Positions 42,255 through 52,199 of a DNA stretch of 64,000 bases are shown piece by piece. Both the position numbers and the translations under genes were made by a program. Under the pieces are notes generated by a model that was not told the origin of the DNA, did no database searches, and saw only the letters and a list, made by a program, of their open reading frames with translations. The DNA is from Pseudoruegeria sp. SK021 (lineage in GTDB: Bacteria > Pseudomonadota > Alphaproteobacteria > Rhodobacterales > Rhodobacteraceae). How positions within the stretch are numbered: position 1 is the first letter of the stretch; every line of letters starts with the position of its first letter. Location: contig NZ_MTBG01000008.1 in NCBI RefSeq assembly GCF_002119405.1, forward strand, positions 52,263-116,262, in the 5' to 3' direction.

Positions 42255-42429
42255 GGGAGTATCCAATCCGGAACGAAGGCCTAATGCCGGAAAATGGCAA
42301 TTCTACAGCCGAACCGCAACCCCAAGCACCGAACCGTGAAAAAATTTGTGGGTCACACTGCTTGATCGGCAGGGGTTTTCGCGACTTACTGCTGTGGCGA
42401 GCCCCCACAGCATTTCGGAAGGACCGAGC

Positions 42430-43317
42430 ATGACACGGATGACTGCCAAGGACTTTGACCAAGACCTCTTGGACCTTTACGATTTCTATGCGCATGGGAA
42501 AATTTCAAAGCGCGAATTTCTAGATAAGGCCGGGCGCTTCGCTGTTGGCGGACTGACCGCAGTTACATTGCTGAAAATGCTCAGTCCGAATTACGCTTTG
42601 GCCGAGCAAGTGTCGTTCAACGATCCCGACATCCTTGCGGAATACATCACCTATCCGTCGCCGAACGGGCATGGCGAGGTGCGCGGTTATCTGGTGCGAC
42701 CGGCGAATACCGACGCCCCCCTGCCCGCAGTACTGGTGATCCACGAGAATCGCGGCCTCAATCCCTATATTGAAGATGTGGCACGACGGGCCGCCAAGGC
42801 CGGTTTTATGGCATTGGCGCCAGACGGGCTAAGCTCGGTCGGGGGATATCCCGGCAATGATGTCGAAGGGCGCGAATTGCAGCAAACCGTCGATTCCACC
42901 AAGTTGATGAACGACTTCTTCGCCGGGTTTGAGCACCTGATGGACCGCGAAGATAGCACAGGAAAGGTCGGTTGTGTCGGCTTCTGTTATGGCGGCGGCG
43001 TCTGTAACGCCTTGGCCGTGGCCTATCCAGAACTTGCCGCGTCCGTCCCGTTTTATGGGCGGCAGCCGGCAGCGGAGGACGTGCCAAAGATCCAAGCGCC
43101 GTTGCTGCTGCAATACGCTGGGCTAGACGAACGGATTAACGAAGGCTGGCCTGCATATGAGGCCGCGCTTTTGGCGAATGACAAAACCTTCGAAGCTTAT
43201 ATCTATGAGGGCGCGAACCACGGTTTTCACAATGACAGCACGCCGCGCTATGATGCAACGATGGCCGACCTCGCATGGCAACGGACCATCGATTGGTTCA
43301 ATCAGTATTTGTCCTAA
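42430..43317 (+). CDS. yghX: Dienelactone-hydrolase family protein, YghX-like
   Basis: An alpha/beta hydrolase of 295 residues. [20 protein letters not shown] is a YghX-type opening, followed by a hydrophobic stretch resembling a Tat-like signal without the twin Arg. The nucleophile is Cys in GFCYGGGV, with Asp in [10 protein letters not shown] and His in [18 protein letters not shown] precedes the ATG at 42430. Substrate is not known. It overlaps the convergent reductase gene by 4 bases. Confidence 0.9.
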   Translation: MTRMTAKDFDQDLLDLYDFYAHGKISKREFLDKAGRFAVGGLTAVTLLKMLSPNYALAEQVSFNDPDILAEYITYPSPNGHGEVRGYLVRPANTDAPLPAVLVIHENRGLNPYIEDVARRAAKAGFMALAPDGLSSVGGYPGNDVEGRELQQTVDSTKLMNDFFAGFEHLMDREDSTGKVGCVGFCYGGGVCNALAVAYPELAASVPFYGRQPAAEDVPKIQAPLLLQYAGLDERINEGWPAYEAALLANDKTFEAYIYEGANHGFHNDSTPRYDATMADLAWQRTIDWFNQYLS

Positions 43318-43910
43318 GAACCCGCCGCTTCGGCAGGAAGCCAAACCTGATGGCGCGTGCCGAGGCGGTTCAATATCCGGCCTGAATGCTGGCCAAAGCC
43401 TGCGCTGATCAGGATCGCCTCTGGATCGGCCCCAACCTGATTGGAAAACAACGGCACGCCGGTGCCAAATGTCAGCGGCTCAATGGTAAGATGCACACGG
43501 TCAATGCATCGCGCGGCCAAAAACCAATCATGCACCCGCGTGCCGCCAAGGATCAACCCGTTCTGCATCGGGTGCCGATGGGCGACATGGGCACGCAGAT
43601 CAGCCGGGCCGATCCCAGCCGGGTCCAACCAAAGCTGTGTTGGCCGCTTCCAGCCACCGCCCGCGCTCGATAGCACAATGCGGCGTCGATCAGGGCGATC
43701 AGCCACCTGATGGGTATGCCGGCCCATGATCGCCCAGTCTGCCGCGTCTACATCGCTAAAAAACAGAGCCTGCTCTTCCGGGGAGGCCCAGATCGCCGGG
43801 TTATCAGACGGATCGCGGGCGATGAACCCGTCCGACGTCACCATCACCGTCAAGGTAAAGACTGGACGCGCGGCGGTGTCAGAGACCGCCGCGCCCGAGG
43901 GCACCGTCAT
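43314..43910 (-). CDS. RibD C-terminal/dihydrofolate-reductase-like protein
   Basis: A 198-residue reductase-fold protein: [19 protein letters not shown] near the start, [16 protein letters not shown] in the middle, [14 protein letters not shown] and [15 protein letters not shown] later. It belongs to the deaminase-reductase superfamily but has no deaminase domain; the role is probably NADPH-dependent reduction of an unknown pterin- or pyrimidine-like compound. Its start lies 6 bases after the rpoD stop, and a 10-bp hairpin (43869-43895) falls in its first codons. Confidence 0.8.
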   Translation of the reverse strand: MTVPSGAAVSDTAARPVFTLTVMVTSDGFIARDPSDNPAIWASPEEQALFFSDVDAADWAIMGRHTHQVADRPDRRRIVLSSAGGGWKRPTQLWLDPAGIGPADLRAHVAHRHPMQNGLILGGTRVHDWFLAARCIDRVHLTIEPLTFGTGVPLFSNQVGADPEAILISAGFGQHSGRILNRLGTRHQVWLPAEAAGS

Positions 43911-43916
43911 TTTGGA

Positions 43917-45926
43917 TTACTGATCCAAGAAGGACCGCAATTTCCGGCTCCGGCTCGGATGCTTCAGCTTGCGCAGGGCTTTGGCTTCGATTTGCCGAAT
44001 CCGTTCGCGCGTGACGCTGAACTGCTGGCCGACCTCTTCCAATGTGTGATCCGTGTTCATGCCGATACCAAACCGCATCCGCAACACCCGCTCTTCGCGC
44101 GGCGTGAGCGACGCCAGTACCCGGGTTGTAGTCTCTTTCAAATTGTCCTGAATTGCCGAATCCAGTGGCAGGATCGCATTCTTGTCTTCGATGAAGTCGC
44201 CAAGTTGGCTGTCTTCTTCGTCGCCAATCGGGGTCTCCAGCGAAATCGGCTCTTTGGCGATTTTCATCACCTTGCGAACCTTTTCCAGCGGCATTTGCAG
44301 CTTTTCGGCCAATTCTTCCGGGGTCGGCTCGCGGCCGATTTCGTGCAACATCTGGCGGCTGGTGCGGACCAATTTGTTAATCGTCTCGATCATATGCACC
44401 GGGATGCGGATGGTCCGGGCCTGATCCGCGATTGACCGGGTGATCGCTTGGCGGATCCACCAGGTCGCATAGGTCGAGAACTTATACCCGCGACGGTATT
44501 CGAATTTGTCCACAGCCTTCATCAGGCCGATATTGCCTTCCTGAATCAGGTCCAGGAATTGCAGGCCACGGTTGGTGTATTTCTTAGCAATCGAGATCAC
44601 CAGACGCAGGTTCGCTTCGACCATTTCCTTCTTGGCCTGCCGGGCTTCTTTTTCGCCCTTCTGAACCTGTTGGACGATGCGGCGGAATTCAGAAATATCC
44701 AGGCCGACATACTGACCGACCTGAACCATTTCCGCCCGCAGTTCTTCAACCTTGGGCAGCGACCGTTCGATCAAAGCTTGCCAGCCGCGACCGGGCTTTT
44801 CGGACATCCGTTCGACCCAGGACGGGTCCAGTTCGCAGCCCCGATAGGCGTCGATGAAGTCACGGCGGTTGATCCGGGCCTGATCCGCCAGCTTCACCAT
44901 TGCGCCGTCAATCGACATGATCCGCTTGTTGATGCCATAAAGCTGGTCAATCAACGCTTCGATCCGGTTGTTGTGCAAGTGAAGCTCATTCACCAGCTTA
45001 ACGATTTCGGACCGCAACTTCTGATATCCGGCTTCGTCGCCATCACCAAAGCTTTTGTCTTCGTTCAGGGTTGCCGAGATCCGCTGATCCTGCAACGCCG
45101 CCAAATCCACATAGTCATTGGCGATACGGTCTAGGGTTTCCAAGACCCGAGGCTTCAGCGCGGCTTCCATCGCGGCCAGCGACATGTTCGCCTGTTCGTC
45201 TTCATCGTCGTCGTCATCGACCTGAATAGGGTTGCCGTCGGCGTCCAACGCTGCGGCAGGCTCGGCAGATTTTCCGTCAGAACTGCTGGGCGCAGCGTCA
45301 AGCCCGGCCGCCAGTCCGGCCACCACAGGAACCGCTGCCCCTTCGCCGTCTTCTTCCAAGGAATTGCCGAAGGTGGTTTCCAAGTCAATCACATCGCGCA
45401 GCAGGATGTCTTCGCTCAAAAGCTCGTCGCGCCAGATCGTGATCGCCTGAAAAGTCAGCGGGCTTTCACACAAGCCCGCGATCATGGTGTTCCGACCGGC
45501 CTCAATCCGCTTGGCGATCGCAATCTCGCCTTCCCGGCTTAGAAGCTCGACCGACCCCATTTCGCGCAGATACATCCGCACCGGATCATCGGTCCGGTCC
45601 AGCTTTTCAGTCTCGGATGCCGCTAGCGTCACTTCACGCGAACCGGCGGTGGTCACGATGTCAGTGGATTTGGAAGAATCGCCGTCTTCGTTCTCTTCTT
45701 CCTCGATGATATTGATGCCCATCTCAGACAGCATCGACATCACGTCTTCGATTTGCTCGGACGAAACTTGATCGGGCGGCAGAACCTGATTCAGCTGCTC
45801 ATAAGTGATAAAGCCACGTTCGCGCGCATCGCCAATCATTTTCTTGACCGCGGCTTGGCTCATGTCCAGCATCGGTTCCGCCTCGGAATTGTCTTGTTTG
45901 CGCTCGTCTGTGTCTTTGGCGGCCAT
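43917..45926 (-). CDS. rpoD: Primary sigma factor RpoD
   Basis: Region 1.1 is at the N-terminus, and region 1.2 ([11 protein letters not shown]) is followed by a long acidic non-conserved region with an Asp/Glu run near residues 230-240. Region 2 holds [20 protein letters not shown], with the -10-recognising [14 protein letters not shown]. Region 3 and region 4 ([20 protein letters not shown]) complete it. At 669 residues it is full length. It follows dnaG on the same strand by 129 bases. Confidence 0.97.
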   Translation of the reverse strand: MAAKDTDERKQDNSEAEPMLDMSQAAVKKMIGDARERGFITYEQLNQVLPPDQVSSEQIEDVMSMLSEMGINIIEEEENEDGDSSKSTDIVTTAGSREVTLAASETEKLDRTDDPVRMYLREMGSVELLSREGEIAIAKRIEAGRNTMIAGLCESPLTFQAITIWRDELLSEDILLRDVIDLETTFGNSLEEDGEGAAVPVVAGLAAGLDAAPSSSDGKSAEPAAALDADGNPIQVDDDDDEDEQANMSLAAMEAALKPRVLETLDRIANDYVDLAALQDQRISATLNEDKSFGDGDEAGYQKLRSEIVKLVNELHLHNNRIEALIDQLYGINKRIMSIDGAMVKLADQARINRRDFIDAYRGCELDPSWVERMSEKPGRGWQALIERSLPKVEELRAEMVQVGQYVGLDISEFRRIVQQVQKGEKEARQAKKEMVEANLRLVISIAKKYTNRGLQFLDLIQEGNIGLMKAVDKFEYRRGYKFSTYATWWIRQAITRSIADQARTIRIPVHMIETINKLVRTSRQMLHEIGREPTPEELAEKLQMPLEKVRKVMKIAKEPISLETPIGDEEDSQLGDFIEDKNAILPLDSAIQDNLKETTTRVLASLTPREERVLRMRFGIGMNTDHTLEEVGQQFSVTRERIRQIEAKALRKLKHPSRSRKLRSFLDQ

Positions 45927-46055
45927 TTGGGGCTCCTAGTTTGGGACTGGCGGGGCGGGGCCGGTCAATACGAATCATATAATCAGCGTCACGGTGATTC
46001 GCGACTCACCTATCGGGAATCTACGAATGTTTCCTCACTAAAATGCCGAAAACAC

Positions 46056-48002
46056 TCAGTTCGGCCCCGATTTCGAGTAGCTAATATCGCGAATCAGTCG
46101 ATCCAGCGCGCTTCGTTCGTCTTTGTTCAGGTCGGCCCCGTTGGGACCGGTCTCGTAATCTGTCTTGTCGTCACCGGTTCCCAGATCCGCCTGATGGCGC
46201 GCAAGATTGGCCTGCGCGATGCGCCATTTCATTGCGGCCCCATCGTCGGCAAACCCAGCGAAATCTTCCGCTTGTTCTGCGATCTCTTCTGCCACCCCCC
46301 GGCGCGACGCCAGCTTGGCAAGCTCAAGAGACGCGCAAAGATAAGCAATTTCGGCATCCCCGGGCTTCCGCACGACCGGAGACACTTGCACATGGGCGTG
46401 GGAAAACACGGTGTCAACGGGGCCTCTGCCTATTTTTTCCACGACATGGTCCCGGGCAATGCCAGCCGGGCGCCGATGCCAGTCCAGCAAAGCGTTCAGA
46501 ATGCGCTGATGATCGACAGAAGACATCGGGACCTCAGAAAGTTGCTCAGCGAGACGGTCCAGAATTTGCGGCGCGCTCAAAACCGATGCAAGGATGACGG
46601 CTTCGCGTAAGGCGTCCCCGGCAGCGCGGGCCGATTGGGAAGCCAGAAGCGAGGTGCGCGTCGAGAGGCTGGGCACCCGTTCCGCAGGCTTACCGCTGCG
46701 TCGCGTATTGGTCCGCCGAGGGTTAAAAAACTCCCACTGCATCCGCCGCAGGTCTTCACGGTAATGATGCCGCAAACCCTGATCCTGAATTCGGCCGGTC
46801 AACTCAAACAGGATCTTGTCCAACCCGGCTTTACGTTCGGGGCTGTCGAAGGTGACCCCTTCCGTTTCGCGCTGCCATAACAGCCGAACCATAGGCTGGG
46901 CGGCATCCAGAACGGCCTGCATCCCAGCGGCCCCTTGTGCACGGATCAGGTCATCCGGGTCTTGCCCCTCAGGCATCAGGCAAAAGCGCAAGCTCTTGCC
47001 CGCCTCCAGAAGCGGCAGCGCCAGATCGATCAGTCGTTGCGCGGCGCGCAACCCGGCCCGGTCACCGTCCAACGCGATGATCGGCTCTGGCGACAGCCGC
47101 CACAGCAATTGAAGCTGATCTTCGGTGATTGCAGTCCCCAGCGGCGCCACAGCCCCGCCGAACCCAGCTTCGACCAAGGCGATCACATCCATATAACCTT
47201 CGGAGACGATCAAAGGCGCGCCCTTGCCCACCGCCTCGCGCGCCGGACCTTGGTTGTAAAGGCTTCGTCCCTTGTCAAAAAGCTCGGTCTCGGGCGAGTT
47301 CAGATATTTCGCCTTGGCGTCGGCAGCCATCGCCCGCCCGCCAAGGCCGATACACCGGCCCTGTAGGTCTCGGATCGGATAGATGATGCGGCCGCGAAAC
47401 CGATCATACGGCGCCCCTCCTCCATCCGGCAGCGCCGCCAGACCTGCGTCGATCACCATTTGCGGCGCGATGCCTTTTGCAGTCAGGTGGCGGAACACCC
47501 CCTGCCGTGTATCCGGCGCATACCCGATCCAGAATCGATTGAGCGCCTCAGCCCGCAAGCCCCGCTTGTCCAAATAGGCCCGTGCCTCAACCGCTGCCGC
47601 CGAGGACAGTTGCAAGCGATAGAACTGCACCGCTGCTTCCATGACATCGGACAGTTCGGTCCGGCGATCCGCCTTCTGTTGCGCCTGTGGATCGCGGGCG
47701 GGCATTGGCATGCCGACCTCGCGGGCCAGCAATTCAACCGCTTCCATGAAACCCATATTTTCGGTTTCGCGCAGAAAGGAAATGGCATCGCCCTTGGCGT
47801 GACAGCCAAAGCAGTAATAAAAACCTTTGCGATCATCGACATGAAAGCTGGCGGATTTTTCTTGATGGAACGGACATGGCGCCCACATGTCGCCCTTGCC
47901 CTGATTGGACTTCCGCGCATCCCAAATCACCTTGCGACCAACAACTTGGGCAAGGCTCGACCGGCCACGCAATTCTTCAAGGAAACCGGGAGGGAGACTC
48001 AT
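46056..48002 (-). CDS. dnaG: DNA primase
   Basis: Makes RNA primers for replication. The CHC2 zinc finger (APCPFHQEK with YYCFGCHAKGD) is at the N-terminus, and the TOPRIM core has the acidic EGYMDVIAL and LDGDRAGLRAA. The C-terminal part is the helicase-binding domain. At 648 residues it is normal. The dnaG-rpoD order is a remnant of the rpsU-dnaG-rpoD macromolecular synthesis operon; rpsU is absent here. Confidence 0.97.
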   Translation of the reverse strand: MSLPPGFLEELRGRSSLAQVVGRKVIWDARKSNQGKGDMWAPCPFHQEKSASFHVDDRKGFYYCFGCHAKGDAISFLRETENMGFMEAVELLAREVGMPMPARDPQAQQKADRRTELSDVMEAAVQFYRLQLSSAAAVEARAYLDKRGLRAEALNRFWIGYAPDTRQGVFRHLTAKGIAPQMVIDAGLAALPDGGGAPYDRFRGRIIYPIRDLQGRCIGLGGRAMAADAKAKYLNSPETELFDKGRSLYNQGPAREAVGKGAPLIVSEGYMDVIALVEAGFGGAVAPLGTAITEDQLQLLWRLSPEPIIALDGDRAGLRAAQRLIDLALPLLEAGKSLRFCLMPEGQDPDDLIRAQGAAGMQAVLDAAQPMVRLLWQRETEGVTFDSPERKAGLDKILFELTGRIQDQGLRHHYREDLRRMQWEFFNPRRTNTRRSGKPAERVPSLSTRTSLLASQSARAAGDALREAVILASVLSAPQILDRLAEQLSEVPMSSVDHQRILNALLDWHRRPAGIARDHVVEKIGRGPVDTVFSHAHVQVSPVVRKPGDAEIAYLCASLELAKLASRRGVAEEIAEQAEDFAGFADDGAAMKWRIAQANLARHQADLGTGDDKTDYETGPNGADLNKDERSALDRLIRDISYSKSGPN

Positions 48003-48137
48003 GCACCTAATATCGGCCCGCCGGGCAGCGGTGTAAAGCCGCCATGACCATGCCGAGACGGCCGAGAGGTCAAAAATCTCTCAGTGCTGGCGCGCGAATG
48101 CTGTCCCGCGCCAGACCAAGAATGATAAGCTACCGCG

Positions 48138-49586
48138 TCACAGCCCCTTGGCGCGGTAGCTTTGTTCAATCCGGGAAATCGCCACCAGATAAGCTGCCAC
48201 CCGCAAATCCGTCACGTCATCCCGGCCATGCCAAATCTCACGCATGGATTGATAGGCCGCGCGCATGGTATCGTCGAGCCCAGAGCGGACCAATTCCAAC
48301 TCATCAGCACCACGCAGATACTTGGCTTTGAAATCGGGCGAGATCGACCACGCATCGCCGATATTCCGGTTCAACCGCTCCAGTTCATCCACCACAAGTT
48401 GATGGCGCGATTCCTCTTGCCGGCGCTGCATCCGGCCGAACCGGATATGGCTGAGGTTCTTGACCCATTCGAAATAGCTGACCGTGACCCCGCCCGCATT
48501 GGCGTACATGTCCGGAATGATCACCACACCCTTGTTGCGCAGATACTCGTCAGCCCCAGCCGTCACCGGACCGTTGGCCGCCTCGATGATCAGGGTAGCC
48601 TGAATTCGGGTGACGTTGTTCAGGTTGATCGTACCTTCCAATGCAGCTGGAATCAGGATGTCACATTCTTCTTCCAGAACACTGGCGCCATCGGCGACGA
48701 AGGTCGCATCAGGATATCCTGTCACGCCACCATGCTTGGCAATCCAGCCATGCACCGATTCGACATTCAGGCCGGCGGCGTTGAACAACCCGCCATCGCG
48801 CTCGGCAATCCCGACAATCAGGGCGCCGTCTTCTTCCTGAAGAAACTTGGCCGCATGATAGCCCACATTTCCCAAGCCTTGGACGACGATCCGCTTGCCA
48901 TCCAGCGTCCCCGATAGCTGTGCCGCAGCCACATCTTCCGGATAGCGGAAAAACTCACGTAGGGCGTACTGCACCCCCCGACCTGTCGCCTCGACCCGTC
49001 CGGCAATACCCCCGGCATGCAAAGGCTTGCCGGTCACGCAGGCTTGCGAATTGATATCGGTGGTGTTCATCCGGTGATACTGATCCGCGATCCACGCCAT
49101 TTCCCGCTCGCCCGTGCCCATGTCTGGCGCAGGCACGTTCTGGCTGGGATTGATCAGGTCGCGCTTGATCAACTCAAAGGCAAACCGGCGCGTGATCCGT
49201 TCCAACTCGTCGTCGTTCCAGTCCCGTGGATCGATACACAGCCCGCCCTTGGAGCCCCCGAAGGGCGCTTCGACCAACGCGCATTTATAGGTCATCAGCG
49301 CCGCCAGCGCCTCAACCTCGTTTTGATTGACGGACAAGGCATAGCGGATGCCGCCCTTGACCGGCTCCATATGTTCCGAATGCACCGACCGGTAGCCGGT
49401 GAAGGTGTGGATTTGCCCCCGCAGGCGCACGCCAAACCGCACGGTATAGGTCGCGTTACACACCCGGATTTTCTCTTCCAGACCGGGTGGCAGGTCCATC
49501 AGCGCAACCGCACGGTTGAACATCAGATCAACGGATTCGCGAAAACTTGGCTCTTTGATTGCGCCCGGGTTCTGCATCGTGGTCAT
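48138..49586 (-). CDS. Glu/Leu/Phe/Val dehydrogenase, probable NAD-glutamate dehydrogenase
   Basis: A 482-residue GdhA-superfamily enzyme. The catalytic Lys is in MTYKCALVEAPFGGSKGGL, the active-site Asp is in PAPDMGTGEREMAW, and the NAD fold is VVQGLGNVGYHAAKFL. The long C-terminal region suits the GluDH group seen in roseobacters. The ATG at 49586 follows GGAGG by eight bases; an earlier in-frame start lacks one. It links glutamate and 2-oxoglutarate. Confidence 0.92.
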   Translation of the reverse strand: MTTMQNPGAIKEPSFRESVDLMFNRAVALMDLPPGLEEKIRVCNATYTVRFGVRLRGQIHTFTGYRSVHSEHMEPVKGGIRYALSVNQNEVEALAALMTYKCALVEAPFGGSKGGLCIDPRDWNDDELERITRRFAFELIKRDLINPSQNVPAPDMGTGEREMAWIADQYHRMNTTDINSQACVTGKPLHAGGIAGRVEATGRGVQYALREFFRYPEDVAAAQLSGTLDGKRIVVQGLGNVGYHAAKFLQEEDGALIVGIAERDGGLFNAAGLNVESVHGWIAKHGGVTGYPDATFVADGASVLEEECDILIPAALEGTINLNNVTRIQATLIIEAANGPVTAGADEYLRNKGVVIIPDMYANAGGVTVSYFEWVKNLSHIRFGRMQRRQEESRHQLVVDELERLNRNIGDAWSISPDFKAKYLRGADELELVRSGLDDTMRAAYQSMREIWHGRDDVTDLRVAAYLVAISRIEQSYRAKGL

Positions 49587-49680
49587 GGGGGTCCTCCGGT
49601 TTACAAACCGCCCTGAAAACAGGCAGTCCATCCGGACACACTACAGAACAAAGATATTAGAGATACCCTAAAACTGGGGT

Positions 49681-50172
49681 TTATTCCGACGCGGCGTTGC
49701 GGCGCTCGGCCAATCGGAACGTCAGGATATCCGCCATCTGTTTCGCCCCCGACTTGGGTGTCACGCCACCGACGCCCATTTTGCGGCCGATCTGCCACCA
49801 CAGTCCCGGTGCCCAGGCATATGCAGACCCGGCATCACGGGTCAGCCGGACGACGAACCCATTCGACGGCTTGAACGCAAAGGCACCGCTGTCCACACCC
49901 GCGATCTGGTCGATCCGGCACAAGCAGCGGCCATCGCTGTCGAAAAGACCATCATCCGTCAAACTGACGCTGCGTTCGGTTGCTTGCCACAATGCCCAGC
50001 CAAGCCACAGCAACAGGCTACCCATGCCCATCAGGAAGGCCAACCACCCCAACGATTCCGGCGGACGGCTGGCTGCCACCCAAAGCATCATCCCGGCCGT
50101 CGCAACCAACACAACGATCGCCGCGACCCTGCGGACCGGGGATGGGGTCAAAGTGGCCAAAATCTGGGTCAT
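49681..50172 (-). CDS. Two-helix inner-membrane protein of unknown function (163 aa)
   Basis: Two transmembrane helices (about residues 16-34 and 41-62) are followed by a soluble domain with FDSDGRCLCRIDQIAGVDSG and WAPGLWWQIGRKMGVGGV, a pattern like PH-domain-type membrane proteins. AAAGGA lies eight bases before the ATG at 50172. No catalytic motif. It stands in a minus-strand unit behind the dehydrogenase gene. Confidence 0.75.
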   Translation of the reverse strand: MTQILATLTPSPVRRVAAIVVLVATAGMMLWVAASRPPESLGWLAFLMGMGSLLLWLGWALWQATERSVSLTDDGLFDSDGRCLCRIDQIAGVDSGAFAFKPSNGFVVRLTRDAGSAYAWAPGLWWQIGRKMGVGGVTPKSGAKQMADILTFRLAERRNAASE

Positions 50173-50305
50173 CAAACATCCTTTAGAAAAGCGTACAAGA
50201 CGGGTGCGCAGCGGCATTCGTTGGCCTGTGCGATCCCCTTCGCTCTAGTCGGTCTCGCGATTATGCACAACGTCCGCGCGCTGTGGACGGCCTCTGCCAA
50301 TCACC

Positions 50306-50530
50306 ATGAACACCAAGACCGGGCCGCCAACCGCCGGGGACGCCGCGCGTAACGGGGCGGGCACCAACCCGGCCGCGGGCCTTGATCCCCATACGGCCCG
50401 CCGCCCCCCTGAAAGCGCCAGCTGCGGAACGACCTGTTCCCAGGCCGCAGGTCCGTGTAAGGATTGCCCAGACCCACAGCGCCATCGGCGCGACCCGGAC
50501 AATTTGGACCACCGGACATGCGCCTATTGA
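50306..50530 (+). CDS. Possible small Cys-containing protein (74 aa)
   Basis: An open frame of 74 residues, Pro/Ala/Asp-rich, with four Cys in SASCGTTCSQAAGPCKDCPD. About three quarters of its codons end in G or C, like real genes here. No ribosome-binding site or homologue was recognised. Its last 13 bases overlap the start of the lipoprotein gene, so translation coupling is possible. It could equally be a random frame in a GC-rich gap. Confidence 0.3.
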   Translation: MNTKTGPPTAGDAARNGAGTNPAAGLDPHTARRPPESASCGTTCSQAAGPCKDCPDPQRHRRDPDNLDHRTCAY

Positions 50531-50760
50531 TACTCTTTGTGATCTTGTGGCTGTCGGCCTGCACACCGGAAGGGTTGCCCGACGACCCCCACTCGAGCAC
50601 GATTGACACGCTTGCCATGCCGGAAATTTTGCCGCTGCACAGTTTGCTTCTACTGGCCGAATCCGATCTGCCTGCCGCCGCGGATCCCGACCCCGATCTA
50701 GCACAGCGCGGCGCCGATCTCCGCGCCCGCGCCGAGGCAATCCGGGCCGCCGCCCCCTAA
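50518..50760 (+). CDS. Small predicted lipoprotein (80 aa)
   Basis: A short hydrophobic signal (LLILFVILWLSAC) ends in a lipobox Cys at residue 16. The mature part is acidic and helical, ending RGADLRARAEAIRAAAP. It lies 81 bases upstream of hom on the same strand. No function recognised; the lipobox and codon bias support it. Confidence 0.7.
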   Translation: MRLLILFVILWLSACTPEGLPDDPHSSTIDTLAMPEILPLHSLLLLAESDLPAAADPDPDLAQRGADLRARAEAIRAAAP

Positions 50761-50841
50761 CCCCGGCCAACCACCGCGTTGCACAGCCACGGCGAAGCGG
50801 GTAACAGGCTGTCGGAACCGGTTTTTTGAAGGAGTTTGCCG

Positions 50842-52128
50842 ATGTCCCCTCCCCTCCGCCTTGGGATCGCTGGACTTGGCACGGTCGGCGCAGGTGTAAT
50901 CCGCATCTTGCAGCAAGACGCCACTTTGCTGACCGCGCGCACCGGGCGCGCCATTGAAATTGTGGCCGTTTCCGCCCGCAACCGGGACAAGGACCGTGGC
51001 GTTGATTTGTCCGCCTATGCTTGGGAAGACGATCCCGTGGCGCTGGCCGGCCGCGACGACATTGATCTGTTCATCGAATTGATGGGCGGATCGGACGGCC
51101 CTGCGAAAGCTGCCACCGAGGCTGCGCTCGCACATGGCAAAGATGTGGTGACGGCCAACAAGGCGATGCTGGCCATCCACGGACAGGCTTTGGCACTTCA
51201 AGCTGAAGATGCCGGATGCGCCCTGCGCTTTGAAGCGGCCGTCGCGGGCGGTATTCCGGTGGTCAAATGCTTGACCGAAGGCCTAGCCGGCAATCGGATG
51301 AGCCGGATCATGGGCGTGATGAACGGCACCTGCAATTACATCCTGACTCGCATGGAAACCGCCGGACTGCCCTATGACACCGTCTTTCAAGAGGCCCGGG
51401 ATCTGGGCTATCTCGAAGCCGACCCTACCTTGGACGTCGGCGGGATCGACGCCGGTCACAAGCTGGCGCTTCTGGCCTCCATCGCGTTCGGAACTCAGGT
51501 GGATTTCGGCAATGTCACGCTGGAAGGGATCGAACGGATCACCATCGAGGACATTCACCGCGCCAAGGATATGGGCTTTCGCGTCAAGTTGCTGGGGGTG
51601 GCTCAGATGACGGGTCGCGGTCTGGAACAACGCATGACTCCCTGCATGGTGCCGTTGAATTCGCCGCTGGGCCGGCTCGAGAACGCGATGAACATGGTGG
51701 TTCTGGAAGGCAGCGCATGCGGCCAGATCGTACTGCGCGGTGCCGGTGCCGGCGAAGGGCCGACCGCCTCTGCGGTGCTGTCCGACGTGATCGACATTGC
51801 CCGGGGGCTGCGCCTTCCGACCTTTGGCCAACCCGCAGCCAGCCTGACCATCGCGACGCCTGCCGTCGCGCCGACGCCCGCGCGCTACTATCTGCGCCTG
51901 CATCTTCACGACAAACCCGGCGCGCTGGCGCGGATTGCGACCATCTTGGGCAATCAAGGTATCTCGATCGACCGGATGCGTCAGTATGGCCACGAGGAAC
52001 AGTCCGTCCCTGTCCTTATCGTCACCCACAAGACGAATCGTGAGGCGTTGAACATCGCGATTGATGAATTTGCCGGAACCGGAGTGCTTTCCGACAATCC
52101 GGTCGCAATTCGAATCGAGAATGTCTGA
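50842..52128 (+). CDS. hom: Homoserine dehydrogenase
   Basis: Reduces aspartate semialdehyde to homoserine on the way to threonine and methionine. The NAD(P) fold is IAGLGTVGAGVIRIL, VVTANKAMLA and AGGIPVVKCL line the active site, and GVMNGTCNYILT is the family signature. A C-terminal ACT domain (KPGALARIATILGNQGISI) implies threonine feedback. The ATG at 50842 is seven bases after AAGGAG. Length 428. Confidence 0.96.
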   Translation: MSPPLRLGIAGLGTVGAGVIRILQQDATLLTARTGRAIEIVAVSARNRDKDRGVDLSAYAWEDDPVALAGRDDIDLFIELMGGSDGPAKAATEAALAHGKDVVTANKAMLAIHGQALALQAEDAGCALRFEAAVAGGIPVVKCLTEGLAGNRMSRIMGVMNGTCNYILTRMETAGLPYDTVFQEARDLGYLEADPTLDVGGIDAGHKLALLASIAFGTQVDFGNVTLEGIERITIEDIHRAKDMGFRVKLLGVAQMTGRGLEQRMTPCMVPLNSPLGRLENAMNMVVLEGSACGQIVLRGAGAGEGPTASAVLSDVIDIARGLRLPTFGQPAASLTIATPAVAPTPARYYLRLHLHDKPGALARIATILGNQGISIDRMRQYGHEEQSVPVLIVTHKTNREALNIAIDEFAGTGVLSDNPVAIRIENV

Positions 52129-52199
52129 CGCCGGGCTTTGTCTGGTATATTTCGTAAACGTCACACCTAGCCGTTGCCCTAGCCCGCTTGGAGAAGCCG

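Noticed and set aside
48085..48120. CTGGCGCG/CGCGCCAG hairpin after the glutamate dehydrogenase gene as a terminator
   Set aside because: It forms an 8-bp stem but no T-run follows on either strand, so termination is not supported.
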